This document shows, in pieces, positions 26,035 to 34,850 of a stretch of 64,000 bases of DNA (the first letter of the stretch is position 1; every line of letters begins with the position of its first letter). The translations under genes and the position numbers were made by a program. This DNA is from Aliitabrizicola sp031408575 (GTDB lineage Bacteria > Pseudomonadota > Alphaproteobacteria > Rhodobacterales > Rhodobacteraceae), in the NCBI GenBank assembly GCA_031408575.1, contig JANNWS010000208.1, positions 14,610-78,609 on the forward strand, in the 5' to 3' direction. A model generated the notes under the pieces. That model was not told the origin of the DNA. It ran no database searches and saw only the letters and a program-made list of their open reading frames with translations.

Positions 26035-26883
26035 ATGACGCATCCAGCAATCAGGCGCGGCGCGGTTGCCGTGGTCACCGGGGGGGCGTCGGGGATCGGG
26101 CTGGCGGCGGCGTGCCGTTTTGCGGCGCTGGGTCTGCGGGTCTGCATCGCCGATCTGGGGGCTGCGCGGCTGGACCATGCCGCGGGGCTGCTGCGGGCCG
26201 CGGGCGCGGTTGAAGCGGATGTTCTGACAGTGGAGGCGGATGTCAGCCGTCTGGATGATGTGCAGGCGCTGGAGCAGCAGGTTTCAGCCCAGTTCGGCGG
26301 CGCAGATGTTCTGCTGAACAATGCTGGCATTCAGCCGGGCAGCGACATGTATGGCCCGGCCGAAAACTGGGCGCGGGTGCTGGGCGTGAACCTGTGGGGG
26401 GTCATTCAGGGCTGTCAGGTTTTCGTGCCGGGCATGATCGTGCGGGGCAAGCCGGGTCTGATCATCAATACCGGATCAAAGCAGGGCATCACCACGCCGC
26501 CCGGCGATCCGGCTTACAACGTGTCCAAAGCGGGGGTGAAGGTGTTCACCGAAGCGCTGGCGCATGATCTGCGCGGCACTGCCGGGGGACGGCTGACCGC
26601 GCATCTGCTGATACCGGGGTTCGTGTTCACCGAACTGACGGCACAGGGGCGGACCGAGAAGCCTGCGGCAGCGTGGACACCCGAACAGACAGTGGATTTC
26701 ATGCTGGAGCGGTTGGGCTTTGGCGACTTCTACATCCTTTGCCCCGACAATGATGTGCTGCGCCGTCTGGATGAGCGACGTATCCTGTGGGCGGCGGGGG
26801 ACATTGTCGAGAACCGGCCAGCCCTGTCGCGCTGGCACCCCGATCACGCAGCGGCGTTTGCGGCCTATCTTGCCAAGGGCTGA
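26035..26883 (+). CDS. Short-chain dehydrogenase/reductase
   Basis: 282 residues. TGGASGIG cofactor loop near residue 17, NNAGIQ, and the catalytic set S...Y-x3-K (NTGSKQG...AYNVSKAG). The aspartate after strand 2 (CIADLG) favours NAD. The C-terminal 40 residues extend beyond a minimal SDR. Convergent with the secreted-protein gene, 41 nt apart. Substrate not recognisable. Confidence 0.85.
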   Translation: MTHPAIRRGAVAVVTGGASGIGLAAACRFAALGLRVCIADLGAARLDHAAGLLRAAGAVEADVLTVEADVSRLDDVQALEQQVSAQFGGADVLLNNAGIQPGSDMYGPAENWARVLGVNLWGVIQGCQVFVPGMIVRGKPGLIINTGSKQGITTPPGDPAYNVSKAGVKVFTEALAHDLRGTAGGRLTAHLLIPGFVFTELTAQGRTEKPAAAWTPEQTVDFMLERLGFGDFYILCPDNDVLRRLDERRILWAAGDIVENRPALSRWHPDHAAAFAAYLAKG

Positions 26884-26924
26884 CAGGGGACGGGCAGGGC
26901 GTGGCCTGCGCCCCGTTCGTCAGG

Positions 26925-27572
26925 CTATTCTCGGCAGGCGTAGACGGCGCTGCCGACCACAACGACCGTGACCGCCGTCGCGGTAAGGGTGGCGGGGGCT
27001 GTAAGTACTGACAGCGCGCTGGCACCAAGCGAGGCGAATGCGCCCGACAGGTAGCTTGCCGGGCCGGTCAGGATGACCGCGCCCGAGCCGCTTGTGATTG
27101 CACTGACCCCGGCGGCTGTGGCGGCAGCTTCGACGCCCGACGCAACGCCGGTGCCGAGGCCCGCGATGGCAAGAGCGGAATCCTTGGTGGCAATGACATG
27201 CTGGCACAGGCTTTTGCCCGGCTCTTTGCAGATCAGGTGTGAATTGCGCCGCCCCACAGCGACCCCGGAATAGGTTTCTTGCCCCGGATCGTATTGCAGA
27301 CAGAAGGGTTCCATCTGGGCATAGGTCACGCCCGGAGTCATGTCGTTCAGGATCGCGGTAAGGGTAACGAAGCCAGGGCATTCGATGGCGTCCGGCCCGC
27401 CGAAGGTCTTTTCCCTGATCGAGATATTGGCGCGCACGTTCGGCTCTTCGGGATCATAGACCAGCGCACGGCGGTCGCCGCCAATCGAAGTGAGGCAGGC
27501 CACCTCTTCGGCATTGGCGCGGAAAGCAACCAGCGCAAGGGAGAGGCAAACGAGGGTGAGCAGACAGCGCAT
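26925..27572 (-). CDS. Secreted or membrane-anchored protein of unknown function
   Basis: 215 residues. A clear signal peptide (MRCLLTLVCLSLALVAFRANA) is followed by a domain of about 110 residues with several cysteines that could form disulfides (VACLTS, IECPGF, FCLQYD, LICKEPGKSLCQH). The last 70 residues are Ala/Gly/Thr/Ser-rich and hydrophobic, like a glycine-zipper membrane hairpin, ending in VYACRE. I do not recognise the family. Confidence 0.65.
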   Translation of the reverse strand: MRCLLTLVCLSLALVAFRANAEEVACLTSIGGDRRALVYDPEEPNVRANISIREKTFGGPDAIECPGFVTLTAILNDMTPGVTYAQMEPFCLQYDPGQETYSGVAVGRRNSHLICKEPGKSLCQHVIATKDSALAIAGLGTGVASGVEAAATAAGVSAITSGSGAVILTGPASYLSGAFASLGASALSVLTAPATLTATAVTVVVVGSAVYACRE

Positions 27573-27907
27573 TGCGGGGCTTTCGGTTTTACCGGCGCGT
27601 TATTTCCTGAATAGAAGCACTTTTCAATGCGCGATGATCCATGCGGGCCGGTTTGCGCCGAGCCGATCCTTGCTGCGGGACCGGTGGCCCTGCGCGGATA
27701 GGCGCGGGGTGCCACGGGTCGCGCTGTGAGAATGCGCGCGAAGGCTGGCAGCGACCGCAGGTTCGTGGTGGTCCCCGCCTTCACAGTAGGGACGCAAGGC
27801 TTCGTGCGCGGTTTGCAGGTTCAGCGCGGGAATGACCGGCTGCGCGCGCGAAAAGCGGTTGGTGCGCCGGCGTGCCGGGCCGTGCAAGCGGCGGGTGCGC
27901 GGGCCGC
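27573..27907. other. Intergenic stretch, no supported gene
   Basis: 335 nt between the secreted-protein start and the hemE stop. GC-rich, with short frames on both strands but no ribosome-binding site or motif. Confidence 0.45.
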
Positions 27908-28939
27908 CTAACCCCCCCGCACAACCTCGATCATCCGGTTGACGTTGTCAGGGTCAGCCTCGGGGGTGATGCCGTGGCCGAGGTTGAAAATGTGGGGGCC
28001 GTTGGAAAAGGCCTTGACGACATGGCGGGTGGCCTCGTCAAGCGCAGCGCCGCCGGTGACCATATGCGACGGATCGAGGTTGCCCTGCACGCAGCCGGTG
28101 GATTGCACATGGGCCGCGCCCCATTCCGGCGTCACCGAATTGTCGAGCGCGACGCAATCTGCCCCGGTGGCCTCTGCAAAACCGATGTAGCCGTCACCAG
28201 CTTCGCGCGGGAAAGCGATGACGGGCAGGCCGGGGTGGCGGGACTTCAGGGCGGCGATGATTGTGGCCGCCGGTTTCAAGGCAAAATCGGTGAAGTCCTG
28301 ACCCTGCAGCGACCCTGCCCAGCTGTCGAACAACTTTATCACCTCGGCCCCGGCCTGCACCTGCATCGAGAGGTATTCGATGGTGCCTTCGGTGATGCGG
28401 TCGATCAGCGCCTGAAACGCGGGGCGGTCATGTGATTTCAGGGCGTGGGCCGGGCCTTGGTCGCGGGTGCCGCGCCCCGCGATCATGTAGGTGGCGACCG
28501 TCCAGGGCGCACCGGCAAAGCCGATGAGGGTGGTTTCCTTTGGCAGTTCGCACGCCAGAATTCGGACCGTCTCATAGATCGGCGACAGCGTGTCGTGGAT
28601 TGCATCCGTGGGCTTCAGCGCCTCGACATCATGCATCGTGGCGATGGTTGACAGGCGCGGGCCTTCGCCGGTGGTGAACCACAGATCGGCCCCCAACGCC
28701 TGCGGCAGCAGCAGAATGTCGGCAAAGAGGATCGCCGCATCGAAACCGAAGCGGCGGATCGGTTGCAGGGTAACTTCTGCTGCAAGATCAGGGTTGTAGC
28801 ACAGTTTCAAAAAGTCACCGGCCTGCGCGCGGGTGGCGCGGTATTCGGGCAGGTAGCGGCCCGCCTGACGCATCATCCAGATCGGCGGCGTCGGAAGGGT
28901 TTCGCCCTTGAGCGCGCGCAGGATGGTCTTTTCGGTCAT
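27908..28939 (-). CDS. hemE: Uroporphyrinogen III decarboxylase
   Basis: 343 residues, the same length as in Rhodobacter. It converts uroporphyrinogen III to coproporphyrinogen III in haem and bacteriochlorophyll synthesis. The signature PIWMMRQAGRYLPEYR contains the substrate-binding arginines, and ILFADILLLP carries the catalytic aspartate. The ATG at 28939 has GGAGA upstream and leaves the usual short N-terminus; the frame extends eight codons further. Divergent from hemC, as in other Rhodobacterales. Confidence 0.96.
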   Translation of the reverse strand: MTEKTILRALKGETLPTPPIWMMRQAGRYLPEYRATRAQAGDFLKLCYNPDLAAEVTLQPIRRFGFDAAILFADILLLPQALGADLWFTTGEGPRLSTIATMHDVEALKPTDAIHDTLSPIYETVRILACELPKETTLIGFAGAPWTVATYMIAGRGTRDQGPAHALKSHDRPAFQALIDRITEGTIEYLSMQVQAGAEVIKLFDSWAGSLQGQDFTDFALKPAATIIAALKSRHPGLPVIAFPREAGDGYIGFAEATGADCVALDNSVTPEWGAAHVQSTGCVQGNLDPSHMVTGGAALDEATRHVVKAFSNGPHIFNLGHGITPEADPDNVNRMIEVVRGG

Positions 28940-29034
28940 GGTGGTCTCCGGAATTTTTTGCATCGGTCCACTGGCGGCGACGGGTTGTCAATACTGAGTT
29001 GTCAGCTTCGCCTGACATCTTTAAGCCTGTCGCC

Positions 29035-29982
29035 ATGACCTGTCCTCTGCCAGACCCCGCCCAGCCGCTAAAGATCGGCACTCGTGGATCCCCCCTTGCG
29101 CTGTGGCAGGCGCATGAGGTGCGGCGTTGCCTTATGGCGGCGTTTGATCTGCCGGAAGCCGCCTTCCAGATCATGGTGATCAAGGTCACGGGTGACCAGA
29201 TTCAGGACAAGGCGCTGAAGGATATCGGCGGCAAGGGCCTGTTCACGCGCGAAATCGAGGATGCGCTGCTGGATGGTGGCGTCGACATCGCCGTGCATTC
29301 GATGAAGGACATGCCGACGTTGCAGCCTGACGGTTTGATGCTGGATTGCTATCTGCCGCGCGAGGATGTTCGCGATGCGTTCGTGTCGCCGGGCGTGGCG
29401 CGGCTGGCGGACCTGCCGTTGGGCGCGGTGGTGGGATCGTCGTCGTTGCGGCGGCGGGCGCAGTTGGCGCTGCGGCGGCCTGACCTGCGGCTGGTGGAGT
29501 TTCGTGGAAATGTGCAGACCCGGATGCGAAAGCTGGAAGAGGGGGTGGCGGTGGCCACCTTCCTTGCCATGGCAGGGCTGAACCGGCTGGGGATGGCCGC
29601 CATGGCACGGTCTGCCATCGAGGTGGACGAGATGCTGCCTGCGGTGGCGCAAGGCGCTATCGGGATCGAGCGGCGCGTGGGCGACGGGCGGGCCGAAATG
29701 ATGCTGGCGGCCATTCATCACACGCCGACCGGGCAGCGGCTGGCGGCGGAGCGGGCGTATCTGCTGCGGCTCGACGGGTCGTGCGAGACGCCGATTGCGG
29801 GGCTGGCGGTGCTGGAGGGCGATCAACTATGGCTGCGGGGCGAGATCCTGCGGCCCGACGGCAGCGAGGCGATCAAGGGAGCGCTGCGCGGGCCGGTGGG
29901 CGATGCGGCGGCGCTGGGGCGGGATCTGGCCGCGCAGTTGCTGGGGCGCGCGCCGACGGAGTTCTTCAGCTGGAAGGCATGA
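29035..29982 (+). CDS. hemC: Porphobilinogen deaminase (hydroxymethylbilane synthase)
   Basis: 315 residues. It polymerises four porphobilinogen units into hydroxymethylbilane. LKIGTRGSPLALWQ opens domain 1, HSMKDMPT holds the catalytic aspartate region, SSSLRRRAQL binds substrate carboxylates, and DGSCETPIAG contains the cysteine that carries the dipyrromethane cofactor. The ATG at 29035 was chosen; an upstream TTG at 28999 would add 12 residues. Divergent from hemE across 95 nt. Confidence 0.95.
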   Translation: MTCPLPDPAQPLKIGTRGSPLALWQAHEVRRCLMAAFDLPEAAFQIMVIKVTGDQIQDKALKDIGGKGLFTREIEDALLDGGVDIAVHSMKDMPTLQPDGLMLDCYLPREDVRDAFVSPGVARLADLPLGAVVGSSSLRRRAQLALRRPDLRLVEFRGNVQTRMRKLEEGVAVATFLAMAGLNRLGMAAMARSAIEVDEMLPAVAQGAIGIERRVGDGRAEMMLAAIHHTPTGQRLAAERAYLLRLDGSCETPIAGLAVLEGDQLWLRGEILRPDGSEAIKGALRGPVGDAAALGRDLAAQLLGRAPTEFFSWKA

Positions 29983-30077
29983 CGGAGCCGTTACAGCGCT
30001 GTTTCAAAAGCCTTACAAAACCGACATGATTGCATTACATTCCGAAGGTGCACTCCGCACATTGGCCCAGATGTTTC

Positions 30078-30824
30078 ATGCCTCAGACTTATCCGCTTCA
30101 CAGGCCGCTTCAGGATGGCATTGCACTGGCGATCAATGCCGCGTTGGGCGAGGCGCCGGTTCGGATCCGATTGCTGGAAACCGCTGAGGGGCGGATCTGG
30201 ATCAAGCGGGTCGAGCAACTGTCGCTGCGCTGGCGTTTGCAAAAGGGCAGCGGTCGCCGGTCCTTCGAGAAGGACCGCGAAGGCCTGCATGTGCTGGGCG
30301 ATGCCGGGCTGCCGGTGGCACCGATCCTGGCCGAAGGGCCCGATTTCTTTGTGACGCCCGATCTGGGAGTGACGTTGCATGCCCTTCTGGGTGGCGATGC
30401 GCCAAAGGCTGAACGGATTGTGGCATTCCGGACGGCGGGTACGGCGCTGGCGGCGCTGCACCTCAAGGGCTTCAGTCACGGGCGTCCTGCGGTCCGCGAC
30501 CTGTGCTGGGACGGGACGGCGGTTCGGTTCATCGACATGGAGAAGTTTTCGGTGCGGCGCAGCAAACCGCGCCATTTTGCGGGCGATGTGCTGGTGTTCG
30601 TTCATTCGGTCTTTGCGGCTGGCGGGGCTGCGGACGAGCTGGAGGCGGCCATGGCGGCCTATCGTGCCGGCGTGGGGGCCGAGGCATGGTCAGCGGTGCG
30701 CGGATTTGCGGCTCGGCTGGCCTTCCTTGGGCCGTTGACGGTGCCGCTGCGGACGCTGCGGCCCCGGTCACGCGATCTGAACGCTGTGGCAAACACTCTG
30801 GACTACATGGCCGGCAGGGCCTGA
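30078..30824 (+). CDS. Small protein-kinase-like (lipopolysaccharide kinase/RIO-like) protein
   Basis: 248 residues. A reduced kinase fold is suggested by IWIKRVEQ (ATP lysine region), HLKGFSHGRPAVRDLCWDG (catalytic loop with H...D) and RFIDMEKF (DFG-like, D-M-E). This pattern is seen in KdkA/InaA-type lipopolysaccharide kinases and small RIO-like kinases. A role in phosphorylating an envelope glycolipid is plausible but not shown. The ATG at 30078 is chosen; TTG/GTG codons upstream are possible. Confidence 0.65.
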   Translation: MPQTYPLHRPLQDGIALAINAALGEAPVRIRLLETAEGRIWIKRVEQLSLRWRLQKGSGRRSFEKDREGLHVLGDAGLPVAPILAEGPDFFVTPDLGVTLHALLGGDAPKAERIVAFRTAGTALAALHLKGFSHGRPAVRDLCWDGTAVRFIDMEKFSVRRSKPRHFAGDVLVFVHSVFAAGGAADELEAAMAAYRAGVGAEAWSAVRGFAARLAFLGPLTVPLRTLRPRSRDLNAVANTLDYMAGRA

Positions 30825-31020
30825 CGCTGCCGCCCGTCGGCGACGATCAGCGCGGCACCCCGTCAGGGGCGGCAAGCAGGTGGTGACTTGTGCCGGGAGT
30901 GCCGCTTGGCCGAAACGGACACGGCTGGACGGGAGTGAGGCGCAAGACCGGCGGCATCAGCGCAACACCGGCGGCGCAAAGCCGACTTCGGTGCAAGCAC
31001 TGAAACAGTTTGAACGTATG

Positions 31021-32430
31021 TCAGTCGGGCAGGATCTTGCCGGGGTTCATCCGGTTATCCGGGTCGAGTGCGGATTTCAGCGCGCGCATCACATCCAGCG
31101 CCACCGCGTCCTTGCGCCGCGCCATTGAAGGGCGCTTGGACAGACCCACGCCATGTTCCGCCGAAAAGCTGCCGCCGAGGCTTTGCACGACATCTTCAAC
31201 GGCTGTAAGGATTGCGTCGGCAAGGTCGGGATCGTCGCCCGTCGGAAAGACCGTGAAATGCAGATTTCCGTCGCCCAGATGGGCCACCGTCACGGTCTGC
31301 GCTCCGGGATCAAGCTCTGCCAGTTTGGCAAGGGCGCAGGTCAGGAACGCGTCGACCGATGCCAGCGGCACGGCCACATCGGTCTCGATGGCGGGGTGCC
31401 AGCCGTGAGTCAGTTCTGCTGCCGCTTCGCGCCGCGCCCACATCGCGCTGCGTTGCGCGTCCGAGCGGGCGATCACAGCCTCCAGCACCATGCCGTCATC
31501 CATCATCTGCGCCAGTGACTCCTCCAGCAGGGTCACCAGCGGCAGACTGCCGTCCGGGGCAGGATCCGCGTCGCGGGGCGCTGTGGCAACAAGCTCGACA
31601 AGGATCGTCACTTCATGAACGGTGCCAAAGGGCTGACCCAGTTCGGGGCGCACAACCGACAGGCGGTCCATGTAAGTGCGCGGCATGAATTCGAACGCGT
31701 CAACCAGACCGCCCGATGCTGCTTGCAGTCGGTTGAGCAAGCTCAATGCATCCGGCAGGCTGCGCAGCGCCAGTGTTGCCGTGGCATGGGCGCGTGGCTT
31801 GGCAACCAGTTTCATGACGGCGGCGGTAATGATACCAAGTGTGCCCTCGGCTCCGATGAAAATGTCACGCAGATCGTATCCGGAATTGTCCTTGTGCAGC
31901 CCGGTCATCAGGTTCAGCACGCGGCCGTCGGCCAGAACCACCTCCAGCCCGAGGCAAAGCGCGCGGGTGGAGCCGTAGCGCAGAACGTTCGATCCGCCCG
32001 CATTTGTAGACAACACGCCGCCGATGGTGGCCGAGCCGCGTGCTCCGAACCACAGCGGAAAGTTCAGCCCCTTTGCATCCGCCGCATCATGCAGGCGGGT
32101 CAGCACCACGCCCGCCTCGACGACGGCCAGACGCTCATCCACCCTGATCTCGCGGATGCTGTTGAGGCGCTCGAGGCTGATCATCAGCCCGCCGTCGGTC
32201 ATCGCTCCGCCGACAAGGCCGGTACGCCCGCCGATTGCAATCACCGGCACTGCAGCGCGTCCGGCGGCCTTCACAATGGTCGCCACGTCATCTGTTGTTG
32301 CGGGGCGCAGGACGGCGAGGGGGCGCGAGGTATACCTGCCGGTCCAATCCGGCGCGTAGCGGTCCGTCGCAAGACCGGTCAACACATGCGACGCCCCCAG
32401 CCGTTCTGTCAGTTCCGCGATCAGGTCCAT
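31021..32430 (-). CDS. FAD-binding oxidase/dehydrogenase of the GlcD/D-2-hydroxyacid type
   Basis: 469 residues. The FAD_binding_4 domain shows PVIAIGGRTGLVGGAM, GGVLSTNAGGSNVLRYG and DLRDIFIGAEGTLGI. The C-terminal cap has the metal/substrate motif VAHLGDGNLHF and the terminal SAEHGVGLSKR with LDPDNRMNPGKIL. Such enzymes oxidise D-lactate, glycolate or D-2-hydroxyglutarate and pass electrons to an acceptor. The ATG at 32430 has GAGGG nine bases upstream. Divergent from the DgcA-like gene, so co-regulation is possible. Confidence 0.88.
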   Translation of the reverse strand: MDLIAELTERLGASHVLTGLATDRYAPDWTGRYTSRPLAVLRPATTDDVATIVKAAGRAAVPVIAIGGRTGLVGGAMTDGGLMISLERLNSIREIRVDERLAVVEAGVVLTRLHDAADAKGLNFPLWFGARGSATIGGVLSTNAGGSNVLRYGSTRALCLGLEVVLADGRVLNLMTGLHKDNSGYDLRDIFIGAEGTLGIITAAVMKLVAKPRAHATATLALRSLPDALSLLNRLQAASGGLVDAFEFMPRTYMDRLSVVRPELGQPFGTVHEVTILVELVATAPRDADPAPDGSLPLVTLLEESLAQMMDDGMVLEAVIARSDAQRSAMWARREAAAELTHGWHPAIETDVAVPLASVDAFLTCALAKLAELDPGAQTVTVAHLGDGNLHFTVFPTGDDPDLADAILTAVEDVVQSLGGSFSAEHGVGLSKRPSMARRKDAVALDVMRALKSALDPDNRMNPGKILPD

Positions 32431-32542
32431 CTGATAACCCTCGTCTGATTTCGCCTTCCGTGATTTCAAATAAGGCGCTTCCTGACCAGAGGCGATTTGG
32501 CGGGTGCGGTTACCATTTGAGATGCCGCCGCGGGCGAACCGG

Positions 32543-32630
32543 CTTTCATCTTTGCTTAAATATCCCCGCCGGAGGCGCTTTTTTGATGCGCAACATGCCT
32601 TCGGCGAGGATATTTAGGCAAAGATGAAAG
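32543..32630. repeat. Long inverted repeat (23-bp arms, one mismatch) overlapping the ribosome-binding site
   Basis: The left arm (32543-32565) and right arm (32608-32630) are reverse complements at 22 of 23 positions, separated by 42 nt that contain further small G/C palindromes and a T6 run. The right arm ends in GATGAAAG, and GAAAGG is the Shine-Dalgarno sequence of the gene starting at 32640. A transcript starting upstream of the left arm would fold this site into a stem. Confidence 0.8.
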
Positions 32631-32639
32631 GTATGCCCG

Positions 32640-34673
32640 ATGACGACCGACCCGTTGTTGCAACCCTACCGCCTGAAGAATCTGACGCTGCGCAACCGGG
32701 TCATGTCGACGGCACATGAACCGGCCTATTCCGAAGACGGCATGCCGAAACGGCGCTACCGGCTGTATCACGCGGAAAAGGCACGCGGAGGTGTGGCGCT
32801 GACCATGACGGCGGGGTCGGCGGTGGTCAGTGCTGACAGCCCGCCGGCCTTTGGCAACCTGCACGCCTTCGATGATGCGATCGTGCCGTGGCTCAGCGAA
32901 CTGGCGGATGAGTGCCACGAATTGGGGGCCGCGGTGATGATCCAGATCACGCATCTGGGGCGGCGCACGGGATGGAGCAGGGGCTGCTGGCTGCCGGTGC
33001 TGGCCGCGTCCCCGGTGCGCGAGGCGGCGCACCGGGTTTTCCCGAAAGAGGCGGAGGACTGGGATCTGGCGCGGATCGTGGCCGACTATGCCAGTGCCGC
33101 GGCGCGGATGCAGGCGGCGGGGCTGGATGGGATCGAGATCGAGGCCTACGGCCATTTCATGGATGGCTTCTGGTCGCCGGCGACGAACCGCCGTCAGGAT
33201 GAATATGGCGGCTCGCGAGAGAACCGGCTGCGCTTCACCCATGCGGTTCTGGATGCAGTTCGCGCCACGGTGGGGTCGGAATTCATCGTGGGGATACGCA
33301 TGGTGGCGGATGAGGATTGGGACAAGGGATTGTCCGGGGCGGAAGGCGTGGCCATCGCACAGGAACTGGCGGCAAGCGGCAAGGTGGATTTCCTGAACCT
33401 GATCCGGGGGCATATCGACAGCGATGCGGCGCTGACCAAGGTTGTGCCGATGCAGGGGATGCGATCAGCGCCGCATCTGGATTTCGCCGGCGAGGTGCGT
33501 GCGGCGACCGGGTTTCCGGTATTCCATGCTGCGCGCATTGCCGATGTGGCGACAGCACGCCATGCGATAGCATCGGGCAAACTGGATATGGTTGGCATGA
33601 CGCGGGCGCATCTGGCGGATCCGCATATCGTGGCGAAGGTCGCGGCGGGGCGGGAGGCGCGGATCCGGCCCTGCGTCGGTGCAACCTATTGTCTGGACCG
33701 GATCTATGAAGGTGGTGAGGCGTTGTGCATCCACAATGCGGCGACCGGGCGCGAGGCGACGATGCCGCATGTGATCGCACGCGCCGGAGTTAGCAAGCGG
33801 GTCGTCGTTGTGGGTGCCGGTCCGGCAGGGCTGGAGGCGGCACGGGTGGCGGGTGAGCGCGGGCATTCGGTTGTTGTGTTCGAGGCGTCGGATCGCGCCG
33901 GGGGGCAAGTGAATCTGCTGGTCGCCAATGCGCGGCGGCGCGAGATGATCGGGATCGTCGACTGGCGGCTGGCCGAATTGGCGCGGCTGGGGGTGGACGT
34001 GCGCTACAACCTCTATGCCGGGGTCGGGGATGTGCTGCGCGAAGTGCCTGACATGGTGGTGATCGCAACCGGAGGTCTGCCGCAGACCCCCGAGATGACC
34101 GGGGCCGATCTTTGTGTGTCAAGCTGGGACATCCTGTCGGGGTCGGTCAAGGCCGCCGAACGGGTGCTGGTCTATGACGACAACGGCGCGCATCCGGGGA
34201 TGAGTGCGGCCGAGGTTCTGGCGCGGGGCGGGGCGACCGTTGAACTGATCAGTCCCGAGCGGTTCTTCGCCCCCGAGATCGGCGGAATGAATCACGTCCC
34301 CTACATGCGGGCCTTCCACGAAACGGGGGTGCGGGTGACGATCAACACGCGGATAATCGGGGTGCGGCGCGACGGCAATGTGCTGATAGCCAAGCTTGGG
34401 TCGGATTTCGCGCCCGGATGGCACGAGGAACGGCGGGTGGATCAAATCGTGGTGGAACATGGCACCGCAGCGCTGGATGAGCTGTACCATGCTCTGAAGC
34501 CGGAAAGCCGCAATCGGGGCGCGGTGGATTATGCAGCGCTGATCGGGGCTGGCGATGTGTTTCCGGTATTGCAAGAGGCGGCCTTCACGCTCTACCGCCT
34601 CGGCGATGCAGTGGCCTCGCGCAATATTCATGCCGGCATCTATGATGCGCTGCGCTTTGGCATCCGTTGGTGA
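32640..34673 (+). CDS. DgcA-like FMN/FAD iron-sulfur demethylase (NADH:flavin oxidoreductase family)
   Basis: 677 residues. An old-yellow-enzyme barrel (about 1-370, LKNLTLRNRVMSTAH, MIQITHLGRR, ATNRRQDEYGGS) is followed by a Rossmann domain (VVVVGAGPAGLEAARVA near residue 390). The architecture is that of trimethylamine dehydrogenase/dienoyl-CoA reductase. The cluster motif reads C345-x2-A-x2-C351-x11-C363, with alanine in the place of the second cysteine. CVGATYC, the YDDNGAHPGMSAAEVLA region and the RNIHAGIYDALR tail match the DgcA/N-methylproline demethylase subgroup as I recall it. Predicted to demethylate an N-methylated amine such as dimethylglycine; the substrate is uncertain. Confidence 0.82.
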   Translation: MTTDPLLQPYRLKNLTLRNRVMSTAHEPAYSEDGMPKRRYRLYHAEKARGGVALTMTAGSAVVSADSPPAFGNLHAFDDAIVPWLSELADECHELGAAVMIQITHLGRRTGWSRGCWLPVLAASPVREAAHRVFPKEAEDWDLARIVADYASAAARMQAAGLDGIEIEAYGHFMDGFWSPATNRRQDEYGGSRENRLRFTHAVLDAVRATVGSEFIVGIRMVADEDWDKGLSGAEGVAIAQELAASGKVDFLNLIRGHIDSDAALTKVVPMQGMRSAPHLDFAGEVRAATGFPVFHAARIADVATARHAIASGKLDMVGMTRAHLADPHIVAKVAAGREARIRPCVGATYCLDRIYEGGEALCIHNAATGREATMPHVIARAGVSKRVVVVGAGPAGLEAARVAGERGHSVVVFEASDRAGGQVNLLVANARRREMIGIVDWRLAELARLGVDVRYNLYAGVGDVLREVPDMVVIATGGLPQTPEMTGADLCVSSWDILSGSVKAAERVLVYDDNGAHPGMSAAEVLARGGATVELISPERFFAPEIGGMNHVPYMRAFHETGVRVTINTRIIGVRRDGNVLIAKLGSDFAPGWHEERRVDQIVVEHGTAALDELYHALKPESRNRGAVDYAALIGAGDVFPVLQEAAFTLYRLGDAVASRNIHAGIYDALRFGIRW

Positions 34674-34692
34674 CCGGGGTCTTGCGGGTTTC

Positions 34693-34755
34693 TTTTCGGG
34701 CCGAATACCCTCGGGGGGAAGCCCCGCAGGGGCGTGGGGGGCAGACAGCCCCCCG
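34693..34755. terminator. Hairpin element between convergent genes
   Basis: After the DgcA-like stop: TTTTCGGGCCGAATACCCTC, then G-rich palindromes, ending in GGGGGGC (34736-34742), loop AGACA, GCCCCCC (34748-34754). It sits between convergent genes, so it may end transcription from both sides. It resembles the element at 194-246. Confidence 0.45.
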
Positions 34756-34850
34756 TTCGTCCTGCAGTACGGCTACTGCGTGGCGCACCTCGGGCGCTTT
34801 GGGATCGGCAGCTCCCGAACCCTGCCGCAACACTGTCGCGCGCCCCGAAC

